In this document: in pieces, positions 18,669 through 28,484 of the stretch
Numbering within the stretch: the first letter of the stretch is position 1
How the letters are laid out: each line of letters begins with the position of its first letter
Origin: Bifidobacterium saimiriisciurei
Lineage (GTDB): Bacteria; Actinomycetota; Actinomycetes; Actinomycetales; Bifidobacteriaceae
DNA: 64,000 bases
NCBI RefSeq assembly: GCF_010667655.1
Contig: NZ_WHZU01000008.1
Span: 1-64,000 of the forward strand
Direction of reading: 5' to 3'
Position numbers and translations under genes: made by a program
Notes under the pieces: generated by a model
The model's input: the letters and a program-made list of their open reading frames with translations, nothing else
Database searches by the model: none
What the model was told of the DNA's origin: nothing

Positions 18669-18717
18669 TAGTATTCATATTTATTATTTATTCGTCCGCC
18701 ATTCGCCCATTTATTCG

Positions 18718-19242
18718 TGCATGAATCGCCTGATACATACCTAATCGGCGATTCACGCGCAACGGCCTGACGCACGAATCACCTGATACATTCATAATCA
18801 ACGATTCACACACAGCAGACGGCTGCATGAATCCCCCGATATACTCATATCCGCCAATTCACGTACAACGGGCCGTTACACGAATCGTCGGATATACCCA
18901 TAATCCATAATTCATCCGCACTATTTCGACTCACGAATCATCGGGTACCTGCATATATCGCAATTCGTGCACGACAATCCAATTCACGAATCATCAAATA
19001 CTTCCGCATCTTGTGATTCTTGCACCCCTCTTCAACGCACGAATCATGGAATACACGACTATTCGATGGTTCAAGAACATAAATTCCGCGCATGAATCAT
19101 TACATACTTCCCTATATAACGATTCGTGAATATAAGCGCGTTTCATGAATCGTGGAATATTCGTGTATCTTGCAATTCGCGCATGCCGAGTCGGTTCGCG
19201 AATTGCGAGATATGCGGGCAATTGACGATTCGCGCCAGATTC
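18718..19242. repeat. Array B1: ten imperfect palindromes at exact 53-bp period
   Basis: The sequence GAATC (or GAATT in the last unit) recurs at 18723, 18776, 18829, 18882, 18935, 18988, 19041, 19094, 19147 and 19200, every 53 bp. Each unit is an imperfect palindrome of about 38 bp. The arms are [CT]ATGAAT or CACGAAT and the inverse ATTCGTG or ATTCATG, with an inner GATA/TATC-like core and a degenerate spacer of about 15 bp. Units differ in sequence but keep the period exactly. The array lies between the convergent symporter and HTH genes. A second array of this family is at 56685-57085. It is not CRISPR: the repeats are not conserved in their centres and no cas gene is present. Confidence 0.85.
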
Positions 19243-19299
19243 GGATGCCCCGCGTCAGGCCGGATGCCCCACGTCAGGTCGGATGGCCCGCGCCAAATC
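19243..19299. repeat. Three tandem 19-bp repeats
   Basis: GGATGCCCCGCGTCAGGCC and close variants start at 19243, 19262 and 19281. They lie between array B1 and the first HTH gene. Related CCGATTCGCG[CG]CGG motifs follow to about 19335. Confidence 0.65.
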
Positions 19300-19349
19300 G
19301 TCCGATTCGCGCCGGAGCGTCCGATTCGCGGCGGGGCGGACGGCTTGCG

Positions 19350-19790
19350 TCAGGGGCGTTTGGCGGGCTGAGGCATCAGGGCGCGGAGGCGACGGACCTC
19401 GATTTCGAGGGCGGCGATGCGGGCCGCCTGCCTGCGAATCAACGCGTCGCGGGGGTCCGTGCCGCCCGTCGACGGCACACCCGCGCCGTCATCGTACCGT
19501 TCGAGCGCCGTCTGCAGATTGGGGTCGGAACGCCATCGGCTCATGCACCGTTCGATGCGCTTCGACCCCAGCAGTTCGGAACCGAGGCCCGCCTCCCGGA
19601 ATACGCGGGTGGGCGATTCGCCGTTGCGATCGCGACGCAGGCATTCGATCTTGAACGCATCCTCGTAGGTGATGCGGGTTCGCGTGGCATGGCGCACCGC
19701 CGACAGCGAATTGAGGTAGTCGATCTCCTCATCCAGGAAAATCCGCCTCCCATGCCCCATCGTGATCACTCGCCCTTTCACAATCACCAT
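19350..19790 (-). CDS. Small HTH-like protein 1 with C-terminal coiled coil
   Basis: A 146-residue protein, paralogous to the next gene. The core (about 16-95) has FLDEEIDYLNSLSAVRHAT, an ITYEDAFKIECLRR helix and GESPTRVFREAGLGSELLG followed by KRIERCMSRW, which reads as a helix-turn-helix of the kind in IS3-type OrfA proteins. A predicted coiled coil (IRRQAARIAALEIEVRRLR) ends it. No transposase catalytic domain is present. Start uncertain: ATG 19790 or ATG 19760, both with weak ribosome sites. It borders array B1. DNA binding is inferred. Confidence 0.7.
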   Translation of the reverse strand: MVIVKGRVITMGHGRRIFLDEEIDYLNSLSAVRHATRTRITYEDAFKIECLRRDRNGESPTRVFREAGLGSELLGSKRIERCMSRWRSDPNLQTALERYDDGAGVPSTGGTDPRDALIRRQAARIAALEIEVRRLRALMPQPAKRP

Positions 19791-19826
19791 TCATCAGTCG
19801 CCGTTCGGTATGAGCCGCCGGCCGGT

Positions 19827-20438
19827 CTACGCGCCGGCTTTCTTCCTATGACGCGCCTTGCTGGCGGCCAATTCGCGCTCAAGCGTGGCGACCCGCTGCT
19901 CCAGCACGGCGATGTAGTGGGACTGCTGGGAGATCACCAGTTCGGGCATCATTCCCGATTCGGATGAGATATGCCACGCAGACACCCGCTCCTGAGCCGC
20001 GACCGGCTCGGCAACAGACGAAGACGAAGCCGCCGAAACCGCCGGGGAAGCCGATGCAACAGAAGCAGACGAAGCAACAGCCGGCACAGCAACCGAAGCA
20101 CCGGCGGCCTTAACGCCGGAGGCGTCATCCCCTTCGGCGTCGAGGGGACTGTTCTTCCAGCGGGCGATGCAGCGTTCGATGCGTTTCGCGCCGATCAATG
20201 TGGGGGCGAGTCCCGCTTCGCGGAAGAGTTCGGTCGGCGATGCGCCGGCCCGGTACCGTTCCACGCAATGCCGCCTGAACGCCTTCGAGTATCGGATACG
20301 CGTCTCCGACACCTCGCGCACGGCCGGCAGGCCTCGCAGATACGCCTGCTGTTCGGGGGTGAATCGCTTCCCTGCGACCTTCCCTACTGTGAACATTCCC
20401 GCGTTGGGATCATTCCCGGAATCGTTCCCGCTCATCAT
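19827..20438 (-). CDS. Small HTH-like protein 2 with C-terminal coiled coil
   Basis: A 203-residue paralogue of the neighbour. The conserved core has FTPEQQAYLRGLPAVREVS, YSKAFRRHCVERYRAGASP, then TELFREAGLAPTLIGAKR and IERCIARWK. An Ala/Ser/Val-rich linker of about 60 residues and a terminal coiled coil (YIAVLEQRVATLERELAASK) follow. The gene probably forms a two-gene unit with the downstream paralogue (36-bp gap). Two ATGs (20438, 20435) are possible. Its function is unknown; an orphan DNA-binding protein is the simplest reading. Confidence 0.7.
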   Translation of the reverse strand: MMSGNDSGNDPNAGMFTVGKVAGKRFTPEQQAYLRGLPAVREVSETRIRYSKAFRRHCVERYRAGASPTELFREAGLAPTLIGAKRIERCIARWKNSPLDAEGDDASGVKAAGASVAVPAVASSASVASASPAVSAASSSSVAEPVAAQERVSAWHISSESGMMPELVISQQSHYIAVLEQRVATLERELAASKARHRKKAGA

Positions 20439-20559
20439 TCATCGACCATCCTTACGAACGCGGCGGTTCGGTGGAATCATCGTCGCCCACGCATGTCATC
20501 GCCCATGCATGTCGTCTCCCACGTTCTGAAGACCACGTCCGTCGAAAACATAAACGAAT

Positions 20560-20643
20560 GGGCATGAAGGCAAAACGCTCGCCTTCATGCCCGTCATACC
20601 GATTTGCCTTCCTCTTCGGCAAAGGCAAAGAGGAAGGCAAATC
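20560..20643. other. Two strong intergenic hairpins downstream of the pilin gene
   Basis: GGGCATGAAGGC/GCCTTCATGCCC (20560-20592) and GATTTGCCTTCCTCTT/AAGAGGAAGGCAAATC (20601-20643). Stems are perfect (12 and 16 bp) but neither has a T-run on either strand. They probably protect or terminate the pilus transcript. Confidence 0.65.
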
Positions 20644-20727
20644 ATGCCGTTGGCGCGGCACCGGCATTAGTCAGCCGTGCCACGCCAGCGACAGCAATTG
20701 CACTGCCGGGTCAGCGACAGGACACTG

Positions 20728-22419
20728 TCAGCGACGCAGTGCGCGGCTGGCGCTGCGGCTCTTGGTGTGCACCGCGAAGGCGGCACCCGCGAGCACGAGG
20801 CCCAGCGTGACGAACATCGCGGTTCCAGCGGCACCGGTGAGCGGCAGCTGGGTGATGTTCTTCGCGTTCTGCAGGGTGATGGTGGCCTTGCCGGAGTCAA
20901 CCGTGGCGAAGGACTGCAGGCCGCCACCGTTGGCCAGCGTGTACTTCAGGTTGGTCACCGTGGCGGAAGCACCGGTGCCGTTGATCGTGCCGCTGATGGT
21001 GAACTTGAAGGTCGCGTCGGAAGGCAGGACATGGCCGGCCGGGGCCTTGGTCTCCTTCACCGTGTAGGTGTGGGAGAAGGAGAAGTTGCCGGCGTCCGCG
21101 TCGGGGAGGAAGATGCCGCCCAGGCCGTCGAGGGAGAGCTCGCCCTTATCGTTGGTCGTGCCAGTCCACTTGGAACCGTCGGTGCCGGTGACCTCGAATT
21201 CGGCGTCGGCAAGCTTTTCGCCGGTGGTCTTATCGGTCTTGATGATCTTGACCGGGAAGTTGAAGATCTTCTTTTCCGGACCGGGGTTGTAGCCGGGCTT
21301 GTCCCTGTCGTTCTCCTCGCCGGGCTTGTTGGAGTATTCCACGCCCGGGGTGTTGACAACGCCTGCGCTGAGATCGGCGTTCACGTGAACCTTGTAGGAC
21401 ACGGTCACGGGCTTGCCGGCCAGGGCCTCGGAGTAGAACACGGAGTCGTCTACAGCGGTGCCGGTGAACTGCTTCTGGATGTAGTCGGAGAAGTCGATGC
21501 GGAAGGCGACGGCCTTCTTGGCGTCCGTGGTGGTCGTGGTCATGGCTTCGTTGGTGTAGTAGGTCACCGTGTAGTCGCCGGCGGTCAGCGTGTCATCGCC
21601 GATCTTGACCGACGGGAATTCGCCGGTGTAGTAGACCTTGCTCGGCGCGTCCTTGGCGGCGAACTTATCGACGAGTCGGTAGGTGTAGTTCTTCACGCGG
21701 TAGCCCACGTAGTTCGGCACCTTGGAGTCCAGCGTGTAGGTGACGTCCTTGCCCTTGGACGGGGTCACGTTGTCGACGTCCTTGGTGACGGTGGGGAGCT
21801 GGTTCTTCATCTCCACCGTGCCGGCGGAAAGGTCTTCGGTCAGGCCATTGTCCTTGGTCCACGGGGTGCCGACGAGGATAGGCAGCGCCTTGGTGGAGGA
21901 CTGGCTCGGGGCCTGGTCGACGATCAGCCACAGGCCGACGGAACCGAGGTCGACGGTGCGGGAGGTGCCGGTGCCGGCCACCTTGGAGGCGTCGAGGTCG
22001 GTCAGCGTCAGGTGGGCGGCCAGGTAGTCGGCGAACTTGCGGGTCGTGCCGTTGCCCAGCCAGTTGCCGGTGCCGGACTGGTCGAGCTTGTTGTTTTCGA
22101 CGGCCCACTCCAGCGGATCGCCGCTCGTCGGCACGCCGGTCACGCCGGCAGCGGCCAGCGCGGCACGGTACGTGGTCTCGTTGCCGGCCGGGGTCTTCAC
22201 GCCGGCGGCGCCGCTCGTCACCGCGTAGTCGGCGACCTTGGCCACCTTGTAGGTGTGATCGGTGAACTGCGCCTCGTCAGTCGCGTTCAGCGTGACGGTC
22301 GTGGTCGTCGGCAGCGTCACGGCAGCGTTGGCCGCGGTCACGCCGAGAGCGAGGCCGCTGATGCCGACCGCAAGGGAGGCAAGGGCGGCGAAGCCCTTTT
22401 TGAACAATGAACCCTTCAT
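20728..22419 (-). CDS. Sortase-dependent major pilin (FimA-type, isopeptide-forming)
   Basis: A 563-residue surface protein. It starts with a signal peptide ending about residue 33 (TAANAAV). It has an N-terminal pilin domain, a fimbrial isopeptide-forming D2 domain (QLPTVTKDVDNVTPSKGKDV) and a CnaB-like domain with the E-box YTVKETKAPAGH. It ends with the sorting signal LPLTG (about 525-529), a hydrophobic stretch and a basic tail. It should be polymerised into a pilus shaft by a class C sortase and anchored to the wall. The start at 22419 follows GGAGAAAGG. It is downstream of the tip adhesin gene, but no sortase gene follows it. Confidence 0.9.
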   Translation of the reverse strand: MKGSLFKKGFAALASLAVGISGLALGVTAANAAVTLPTTTTVTLNATDEAQFTDHTYKVAKVADYAVTSGAAGVKTPAGNETTYRAALAAAGVTGVPTSGDPLEWAVENNKLDQSGTGNWLGNGTTRKFADYLAAHLTLTDLDASKVAGTGTSRTVDLGSVGLWLIVDQAPSQSSTKALPILVGTPWTKDNGLTEDLSAGTVEMKNQLPTVTKDVDNVTPSKGKDVTYTLDSKVPNYVGYRVKNYTYRLVDKFAAKDAPSKVYYTGEFPSVKIGDDTLTAGDYTVTYYTNEAMTTTTTDAKKAVAFRIDFSDYIQKQFTGTAVDDSVFYSEALAGKPVTVSYKVHVNADLSAGVVNTPGVEYSNKPGEENDRDKPGYNPGPEKKIFNFPVKIIKTDKTTGEKLADAEFEVTGTDGSKWTGTTNDKGELSLDGLGGIFLPDADAGNFSFSHTYTVKETKAPAGHVLPSDATFKFTISGTINGTGASATVTNLKYTLANGGGLQSFATVDSGKATITLQNAKNITQLPLTGAAGTAMFVTLGLVLAGAAFAVHTKSRSASRALRR

Positions 22420-22511
22420 CAGAATCCATACCTTTCTCCAACTCCTTCGACGCCGGTGATCAACCGGTAGGATGAGGAGCTGATTGTTGTTGGTTACCAA
22501 CCGCAATCAAC

Positions 22512-22557
22512 CCGTTCGGCGGCGTTTCTCACGCCAATGAACTCCGCCGCCGAACGG
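22512..22557 (-). other. Intercistronic hairpin between tip adhesin and pilin
   Basis: A perfect 13-bp stem, CCGTTCGGCGGCG paired with CGCCGCCGAACGG, in the 193-bp gap. It could cause partial termination or define the 5' end of a stable pilin mRNA, which would set the tip-to-shaft ratio. That role is inferred. Confidence 0.55.
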
Positions 22558-22612
22558 CCTAATCGCACCCGTCGCACGCAATGACGCATGCCACGGAAGT
22601 CTCTTTTCAATG

Positions 22613-25600
22613 TCAGATCATCGTCACCGTCTTGCGACGACGCCATTCGTTCCAGATGGCCCCGGCGAGCACGGCGATCAGTCCGATGCCGCCGCCGACG
22701 ATCAGCCACGCACGGGCCGTTCCATCGCCGCCGGTGAGGGGCAGGAAGGAGAGGAACGGACGGTTCGGGACCGGAAGCACCTGACCTGCGTTGGCACGGT
22801 CCGCCCACTTCCACTGCCACTTGTTGGTGGACGTGGAGCTTGCGTCATACCACACGCTCAGCGTGCGTTCGGTCGTGTCGAGCCGGTAGCCGTTCGGGGC
22901 CTTGGTCTCGACCAGCGTGTACTGGATCGGATCGTCCTTGGTGGCGTATCGGGTCGGGTTGATTTGGACTTTCAGCCAGCCGGTCCGACTGTCGAGATCC
23001 GCGCTACCGTTGTCGGCGACGACGATCGTGTCGTAGGAGTTACGCGTGTTCGTCAGCTTCCATTCCGATCCGGGCAGCAGCTTCGACGTATTCGCGGAGC
23101 TGACCTTCGTCCACAGCGGCTGTACCGGCATCGAGTTACCGACCTTGCCGTTGTCCGAGCCGACCTTGGTGCTGGCTCCCGGCTTGACGGTCACCGTGTA
23201 CTTCGGATGATCGGACGGCAGGTAGTACCCGGTCGGGGCCTTGGTCTCCTCGAGCACGTAGTCGCCCGGCTTGAGGTTCGGCACCATGAACACGCCGTCC
23301 GGCATGCCCTGCGTCAGCACCGACGAACCGGCCTTGATGTCGCAGCCGACGCCGTACGAGCATGCGGACCAGTCCGTGCCCGTGCCGGCAACCGGCTTCA
23401 CCGCGCGGAGCTTCCATTCCGAACCGGTGAGGAAGTTCGTGGACGAGCCGCTTTCCGCGTTGTCGACCTTGTACCACACCAGCGAGCCCGGCTGCAGTCG
23501 GTTGGCGATATCGATGCTCAGGTCTTCCGGCGTGGTGGTCGGTCCGGCCACGGTATCGCCGTTCGGCGCCAGCCACGTATAGGTGCGGGTGACCTTGCCC
23601 ATGATCATATTGCCGCTCTTCGTGGTGGCGATCTGCAGCTTGTAGGCACCGGAGACCTTCTGGTATCCGTCGGGCGCGGTCTTCTCGGTCAGAGAGTAGG
23701 TGGTCGTGACGGTACTGTTGGCAAGCGGGGATGCCGTCTCGGGAATCAGCACCTTGAAGACGCCGTCCTTCGTGTCCTGGTCGTACGAGCCGTTGTCCGA
23801 CACGTCCGCGCCGTTCTTGAACGGGTCGTCCGTCGTGCAGTTGGACTCGCACTTGAGCGTCCATACAGAGCCCTTCAGCAGAGTATCCGCATCTCCGTCG
23901 GCAATCTTGCGCCAGCTGACCGGCACGCCCTTGTGGTTGACGATGCCCGAGCCGAGCGTAGACACTTCGGTGTCCTTATTGCCTTCCACCGTCACCGTGT
24001 AGGTTTCGGTGCTCAGGATATAACCGTCCGGGGCCTTCGTCTCACGCAAGGTGTACCGGCCGGATGCGAGCGACCCGACCTTGAACTCGCCGACGGCCGA
24101 ATTCGTGTCGTTTTCGCCGTCCGAGTTCGGGGTCCTGTCCTTCACCACGATGGTCTTCGCGCCTGTGGTGCCGTCGGTGCAATCACCGGTCGAGGCGGCG
24201 CACGGTCCGGTGAGTGTCCACTCCGATCCCGCCAGACGAGCGCTGATGCTATCGGAGGGGCGCTTGTACCAGCTGATGGAACCTGTCTGCTTCTCGTTCG
24301 GCACGGACTCGTAGGTGGTGCCGTAGGGCTCGCCCTGCAGCTTGGCGGGATTGCTTTCGGTGGTGTTCGCCGTGATGGTGAACCCGTATATGGCGTCCGA
24401 CTTGTTGTAGCCGTCCGGCGCCTTGGTCTCCCAGATCTGATAGGAGCCGGTCGGCAGGCCGGACACCAGGAACTCACCGTTGGTGTCGTTGCGGTCGTAG
24501 TCGCCGTTGTCGACCACGTCCCATTGCACGTTTCCATCGTTGCTGCTGATATGCCATTCGGAGCCGGCAAGACGGGTCTGCGTATCCGCATCCACCTTGT
24601 TCCACATCACCGCGCCCTTGATGCGCGTGTTGGGCACCTTGCCGTCGGTATTGCCGTTCACGGTAAGGGTGGTGATGCCGCCGCCGTTGGACACGGAGAA
24701 CGTGTAGGTGGTGTTGTCCTTGGTGTATCCGTCAGGCGCCTGGGTCTCCTTGAGGGTCCACGTGCCTGCCTCGAGGTCGGTCACCTGCAGGTAGCCGGGG
24801 CGTGCATCCTTGTCGGAGGCGTCATTGTCTGTCACGTTCTTGACCGTGGAGCCCTTGGAGAGCTGCCACTTGGAGCCCGGCAGAGCCTGTCCGCGATCGT
24901 CGGCATCGACCTTCGACCACTGCACACCGCCAGCGGGGCAGGAGGTCATGGCGTTGCCGATCCACGGGAAGTTGTGGTGCTCCTGGGCCATGCCCACACC
25001 AAGACCGTGGTTGCCATCCGATCGCAGATCGTTCTGCGGGTAAACCTGCGACATCCACAGGTCACCGCCGACGAACAGGCGTCCATTGGTGCTTACCCAT
25101 GTCTCCGTAGAGCTGGCATTGGCGGCGAGAACGCTGCCCGGCAAGGCGGCACCGGCGTCGCCGCCCACGGAATCGTTGTCGTATCCGCCCACCTGGTTGT
25201 AGTAGTTGTTGAGGTCCTTCTTCATGCTGTCCGGGAAGGGCGCCCACTTGTCACCGTTGCGAATCTTGAGCGTGCCGGTCACATCGGGGAAGTTCCACAT
25301 GATAGAGCCGGAAGCCACGGCGAAGCTATTGTCCATCTCGGCGACCTTCTGGACATCCTCGCCGTTCCAGCCGAATCGCCAGCCGGTGTTCATGGTCAGG
25401 TTGCCGCTGGAATCGGCGCCGGTCACGTTCACCAGCACGGAAGCGCCGGAGGGGATGTTCTGGAAGTCGTAGTAGACGCCGGTGGCACCGGTGTTCTTGA
25501 ACTGTTCGTTCACCTTCGACATGTCCAGAGTGAACACCTGCAGCTTGTTCGCCTTGTTGCCGTCGCCCTTGAAGGTGACGTGTACTTCTTTCAGGTTCAG

Positions 25601-26895
25601 CTGCGTATAACGACGCCAGTAGTTACCCAGCGAATCATTCACGAGCTTCTGATCGGTACGGGGATCGTTGTCGGTCGCCCAGTCGTAACGCGGCGAATCC
25701 ACGCCGACCACCCATTTGCTCGCGGTGTTGGGCGTGGCATCGATGGTGGCATTCGCGAAATGCACGTTATCGTAGGCGATGCCGTTACCCGGCTTCGTAT
25801 CCGAAAGGCTCTTCGAAAGCGTCTTGATCTTGGAATCGAAACCGTTGTAGTCGACGCCATTCACATCACGCAGGGCTGTTTCCTTGCCCATACGGTGATC
25901 GACCAGAGGAACGCCGGGGCTGTCGCTGTCCTTCACCGAACGCTTATCATCCGTCACCACGCCGGCCGGCCAGGAGTTCCAGCCACCGATGCGTCCCCTG
26001 GTACCAAACCAACGGTTCTGGGAGCTGTCGTAGGAACCGGTCAGAGCGAACACCTTGTTGGATGCATCCGCGTTTCCGCCAACGGCAAGGGAAGTGCCCA
26101 GATTCGGAGCAGGGTGACCGGAGCCCCAAGACACACGTCCCATCCAGATATCGCGGCTGCTCACGGTACCCTGATTACCGCTCAGGTTGCCGCCGATCAC
26201 CGTAACGCCTTCGATTTCGGAAAGATATCCTTGCAGACCACCGTTGTAGGGGGAATTGGCGCCGTTGTACAGCGTCTGAGTCTTAGAAGCGGAATTTGGA
26301 ACGGGAACACCGGAGTACAAGTTGTCCTTCGCGTAAATCGACGCACCGGCATCCGTGGACAGCACGCTCGCACCGCCCCACTGCAGCTGATCACCAGGAA
26401 CGCATTCCTGAAGCCCCGAGGTGGCCCGTGCGGCGCGACTGCTCTTGAACGTTTCGTAGGACTGCGTATCGTTCGTCGCATTGGTGTTGGATGTCGCCGC
26501 ACTGCTGGACTTCGTCTTTGCGGCAGACTTGGAACTGTTGCCGTCGGCCGCCTTGCTCTTCTGGGCGGAGGCCTGCTTCTTCGCAGCGCTGGACTTGGAC
26601 TGCGTGGCGCTCTTCGAGGCGGCGTCACTGGAGGTGGAGTCGGAACCGGTCTTCTTCGACGTGTTCTTCGACGTTTCGGAATTCGTTGCCGAGCTATCGC
26701 CCGTCTGCCCCTGCTGGGACTGCGACTGGGTTTGCTGCGACTGGGTCGACGCGGTTTCTCCGCTCGAAACCGGATCGTCAGCGGCGAACGCGGCCGGCAC
26801 ACCGGCCAGCAGCATTGCCCCCGCAACCGAGCAGGCCGCGATACGGGAGATCAGACGAAAAGCCCCCCCCCTGGCGTTTTCCTCATCTGGCTCAT
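22613..26895 (-). CDS. Pilus tip adhesin (SpaA repeats, LPLTG), frameshifted at a G9 tract (phase OFF)
   Basis: A large surface adhesin of about 1427 residues when in frame. Reading starts at ATG 26895 (AAGGAG upstream) but meets nine G residues at 26863-26871 and stops after 14 codons. One extra G joins the start to the long frame and gives a complete signal peptide (AFRLISRIAACSVAGAML...AFAA). After it come a Ser/Lys-rich region, a choice-of-anchor-A-like domain (TNGRLFVGGDLW, HHNFPWIG), six SpaA/CnaB repeats each with an E-box ETKAPDGY variant, and the LPLTG signal with membrane helix and basic tail. Slipped-strand switching is the likely control, as described for other bifidobacterial pili. 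Confidence 0.85.
26863..26871 (-). repeat. Poly-G (G9) phase-variation tract
   Basis: Nine consecutive G on the coding strand, eight codons after the ATG of the tip adhesin. The count of nine is one short of the in-frame number (7, 10 or 13). No other homopolymer this long was seen inside a coding start in the window. Confidence 0.9.
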
Positions 26896-26972
26896 AACCT
26901 TTACTCTCCTTCGCAATTCCTCACCGCACGGATGCCGGTTTCCCCATCAGCGTCCATGCAGTCCTAGTCGAA

Positions 26973-26996
26973 AGTATAGGGTGCCCACCCCCTAGA
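26973..26996 (-). promoter_or_regulatory. Candidate promoter and operator of the pilus operon
   Basis: On the minus strand TATACT (26973-26978) is a good -10. It is immediately preceded by an imperfect palindrome, TAGGGGGTGGGCACCCTA, in the spacer. The -35 is poor, suggesting that an activator or repressor acts here. Confidence 0.5.
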
Positions 26997-27218
26997 CTTT
27001 GTACAATACCCCGTCAATGCCCCCGATATTGTCTGCACCCAATCCTCGGCACCAAGTAGAACCCGTGAATATTCAACGATTCGCACCATCCACAGAAAGC
27101 CGGCCCACCGCGCAATGCAGTGCCGCCCCCCTGCGCCTTCGATGAATCGCGCGCGCCTTTCCCGTGCCTTTTTCGCGCCTTTTTATGGGCGTAACCGACG
27201 TTTCCCATCCTCGGAAAA

Positions 27219-27247
27219 CAAAAAAGACCGCTGGAATTCCAACGGTC
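27219..27247 (-). terminator. Terminator after tRNA-Gly
   Basis: GACCGTTGGAATTCCAGCGGTC hairpin followed on the minus strand by a run of T residues. Confidence 0.85.
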
Positions 27248-27252
27248 CTCAG

Positions 27253-27326
27253 TGGAGCGGACGACGGGAGTCGAACCCGCCTCTAAAGCTTGGGAAGCTT
27301 TCATTCTACCGATGAACTACGTCCGC
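27253..27326 (-). tRNA. tRNA-Gly(CCC)
   Basis: Folds as a cloverleaf: acceptor GCGGACG/CGTCCGC, D arm GTTC...GAAT, anticodon stem AAAGC/GCTTT with loop TTCCCAA (anticodon CCC), and T arm GCGGG-TTCGACT-CCCGT. The 3' CCA is encoded (27253-27255). It reads the rare GGG glycine codon. A terminator follows. Confidence 0.93.
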
Positions 27327-27457
27327 AGAATCGCGCAATCACACAACCATCAGCCGCACGTTTGCACAAAGCATCAGTCTAGCACAGCGTGTGCCAGACG
27401 CCGAGCGCGCGGCGAAAAACAACGCGGCACCCGGCTCTCGCCTGCCGCCGCGACCGC

Positions 27458-28387
27458 CTACCGCAGCGAAATGCGCTGACCGGGCACGGCTCCGGCCTGC
27501 CGCAGTTCGTGGCTCATCTGCATGAGCCGGCGAATGCGCTCCTCGGTCGGCGGATGCGTGGAGAACAGCCGGCTGAAACCGCGCGCGGAGAACGGATTGG
27601 CGATCATCAGCGCGGCGGCGCTTTGCGTGCCGGCGGTCTGGCGCATCGGCGACATCTGCACGCCGGCGTCGATCTTGCTCAGCGCCGAAGCGAGCGCCTC
27701 GGGGTCGCCGGTCAGACGGCTGCCGTCCTCGTCGGCGTCGAATTCACGCGTGCGGCTGATGGCCATCTGAATGAGCGATGCACCGATCGGCGCGAGAATC
27801 ATGCTGACCAGCAGGCCGATGAGGCCGCCGCCGCGATTCTCGCCGTCGCGGTCGCTTCCGCCGCCGAAATACATGAGCGAATAACCGAGGTACGTGATCA
27901 CGGTGGACATGGCCGACGCGATGGCGCCGGTGAGAATATCACGATTGTAGACGTGCATGAGTTCGTGGCCGAGCACGCCGCGAATCTCGCGTTCGTTGAG
28001 CAGCTGGAGAATGCCCTGCGTGCAGCAGACCGCCGCATGGCGTTCGTTGCGGCCGGTGGCGAACGCGTTGGGCGACATCGTGGGCGCGATGTAGATGCGC
28101 GGCATGGGTTTGCCGGCGCGGGCGGAGAGCTCGCGGACGATGCGGTACAGTCCCGGCGCCTCCTGTTCGGAGACCTGACGCGCGCCCATCGACGCGATGG
28201 CGAGCTTGTCGGAGAACCAGTACGAGACGAATGTGGTGCCGAGGCCGATGCAGATGTAGATGCCGAGCGTTCCTCGGCTGCCGCCGGTGAGCCACCATAT
28301 GAGCATGATGATCGCCCACATCAGCGCAAACAACAGTGTGGTCTTCAAACCGTTGAAATGACCACGCACGCGAATTTCTCGGTCCAT
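27458..28387 (-). CDS. htpX: Membrane zinc metalloprotease HtpX (M48)
   Basis: A 309-residue membrane protease that degrades misfolded membrane proteins. Two N-terminal helices (about 15-55), then the catalytic HELMH motif in GVLGHELMHVYNRDIL, two further helices and the C-terminal Glu ligand region (EFDADEDGSRLTG). Length is typical. No Shine-Dalgarno is seen. TACGTT at 28395-28400 lies 7 nt before the ATG, which fits a leaderless transcript. Confidence 0.94.
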   Translation of the reverse strand: MDREIRVRGHFNGLKTTLLFALMWAIIMLIWWLTGGSRGTLGIYICIGLGTTFVSYWFSDKLAIASMGARQVSEQEAPGLYRIVRELSARAGKPMPRIYIAPTMSPNAFATGRNERHAAVCCTQGILQLLNEREIRGVLGHELMHVYNRDILTGAIASAMSTVITYLGYSLMYFGGGSDRDGENRGGGLIGLLVSMILAPIGASLIQMAISRTREFDADEDGSRLTGDPEALASALSKIDAGVQMSPMRQTAGTQSAAALMIANPFSARGFSRLFSTHPPTEERIRRLMQMSHELRQAGAVPGQRISLR

Positions 28388-28484
28388 GGGACCAAACGTA
28401 ACTATTGAGACTGGAGATTTGCTGAATGTCGGTTGTTAACGCTGCACATGACGGCGAGGCGCCGGCCGTCCACGCAGCCGCCCC

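Noticed and set aside
18718..19242. CRISPR array
   Set aside because: The period is regular, but repeats are degenerate palindromes and not conserved direct repeats with unique spacers. No cas genes occur in the window.
19350..20438. IS3-type transposase OrfA pair
   Set aside because: The HTH core is similar, but no OrfB/DDE domain, terminal inverted repeats or target duplication is seen.
22610..26995. Long plus-strand open frame opposite the tip adhesin
   Set aside because: It is the mirror of a high-GC coding strand. It has no ribosome site or recognisable domain, while the minus strand shows clear SpaA repeats and a sorting signal.
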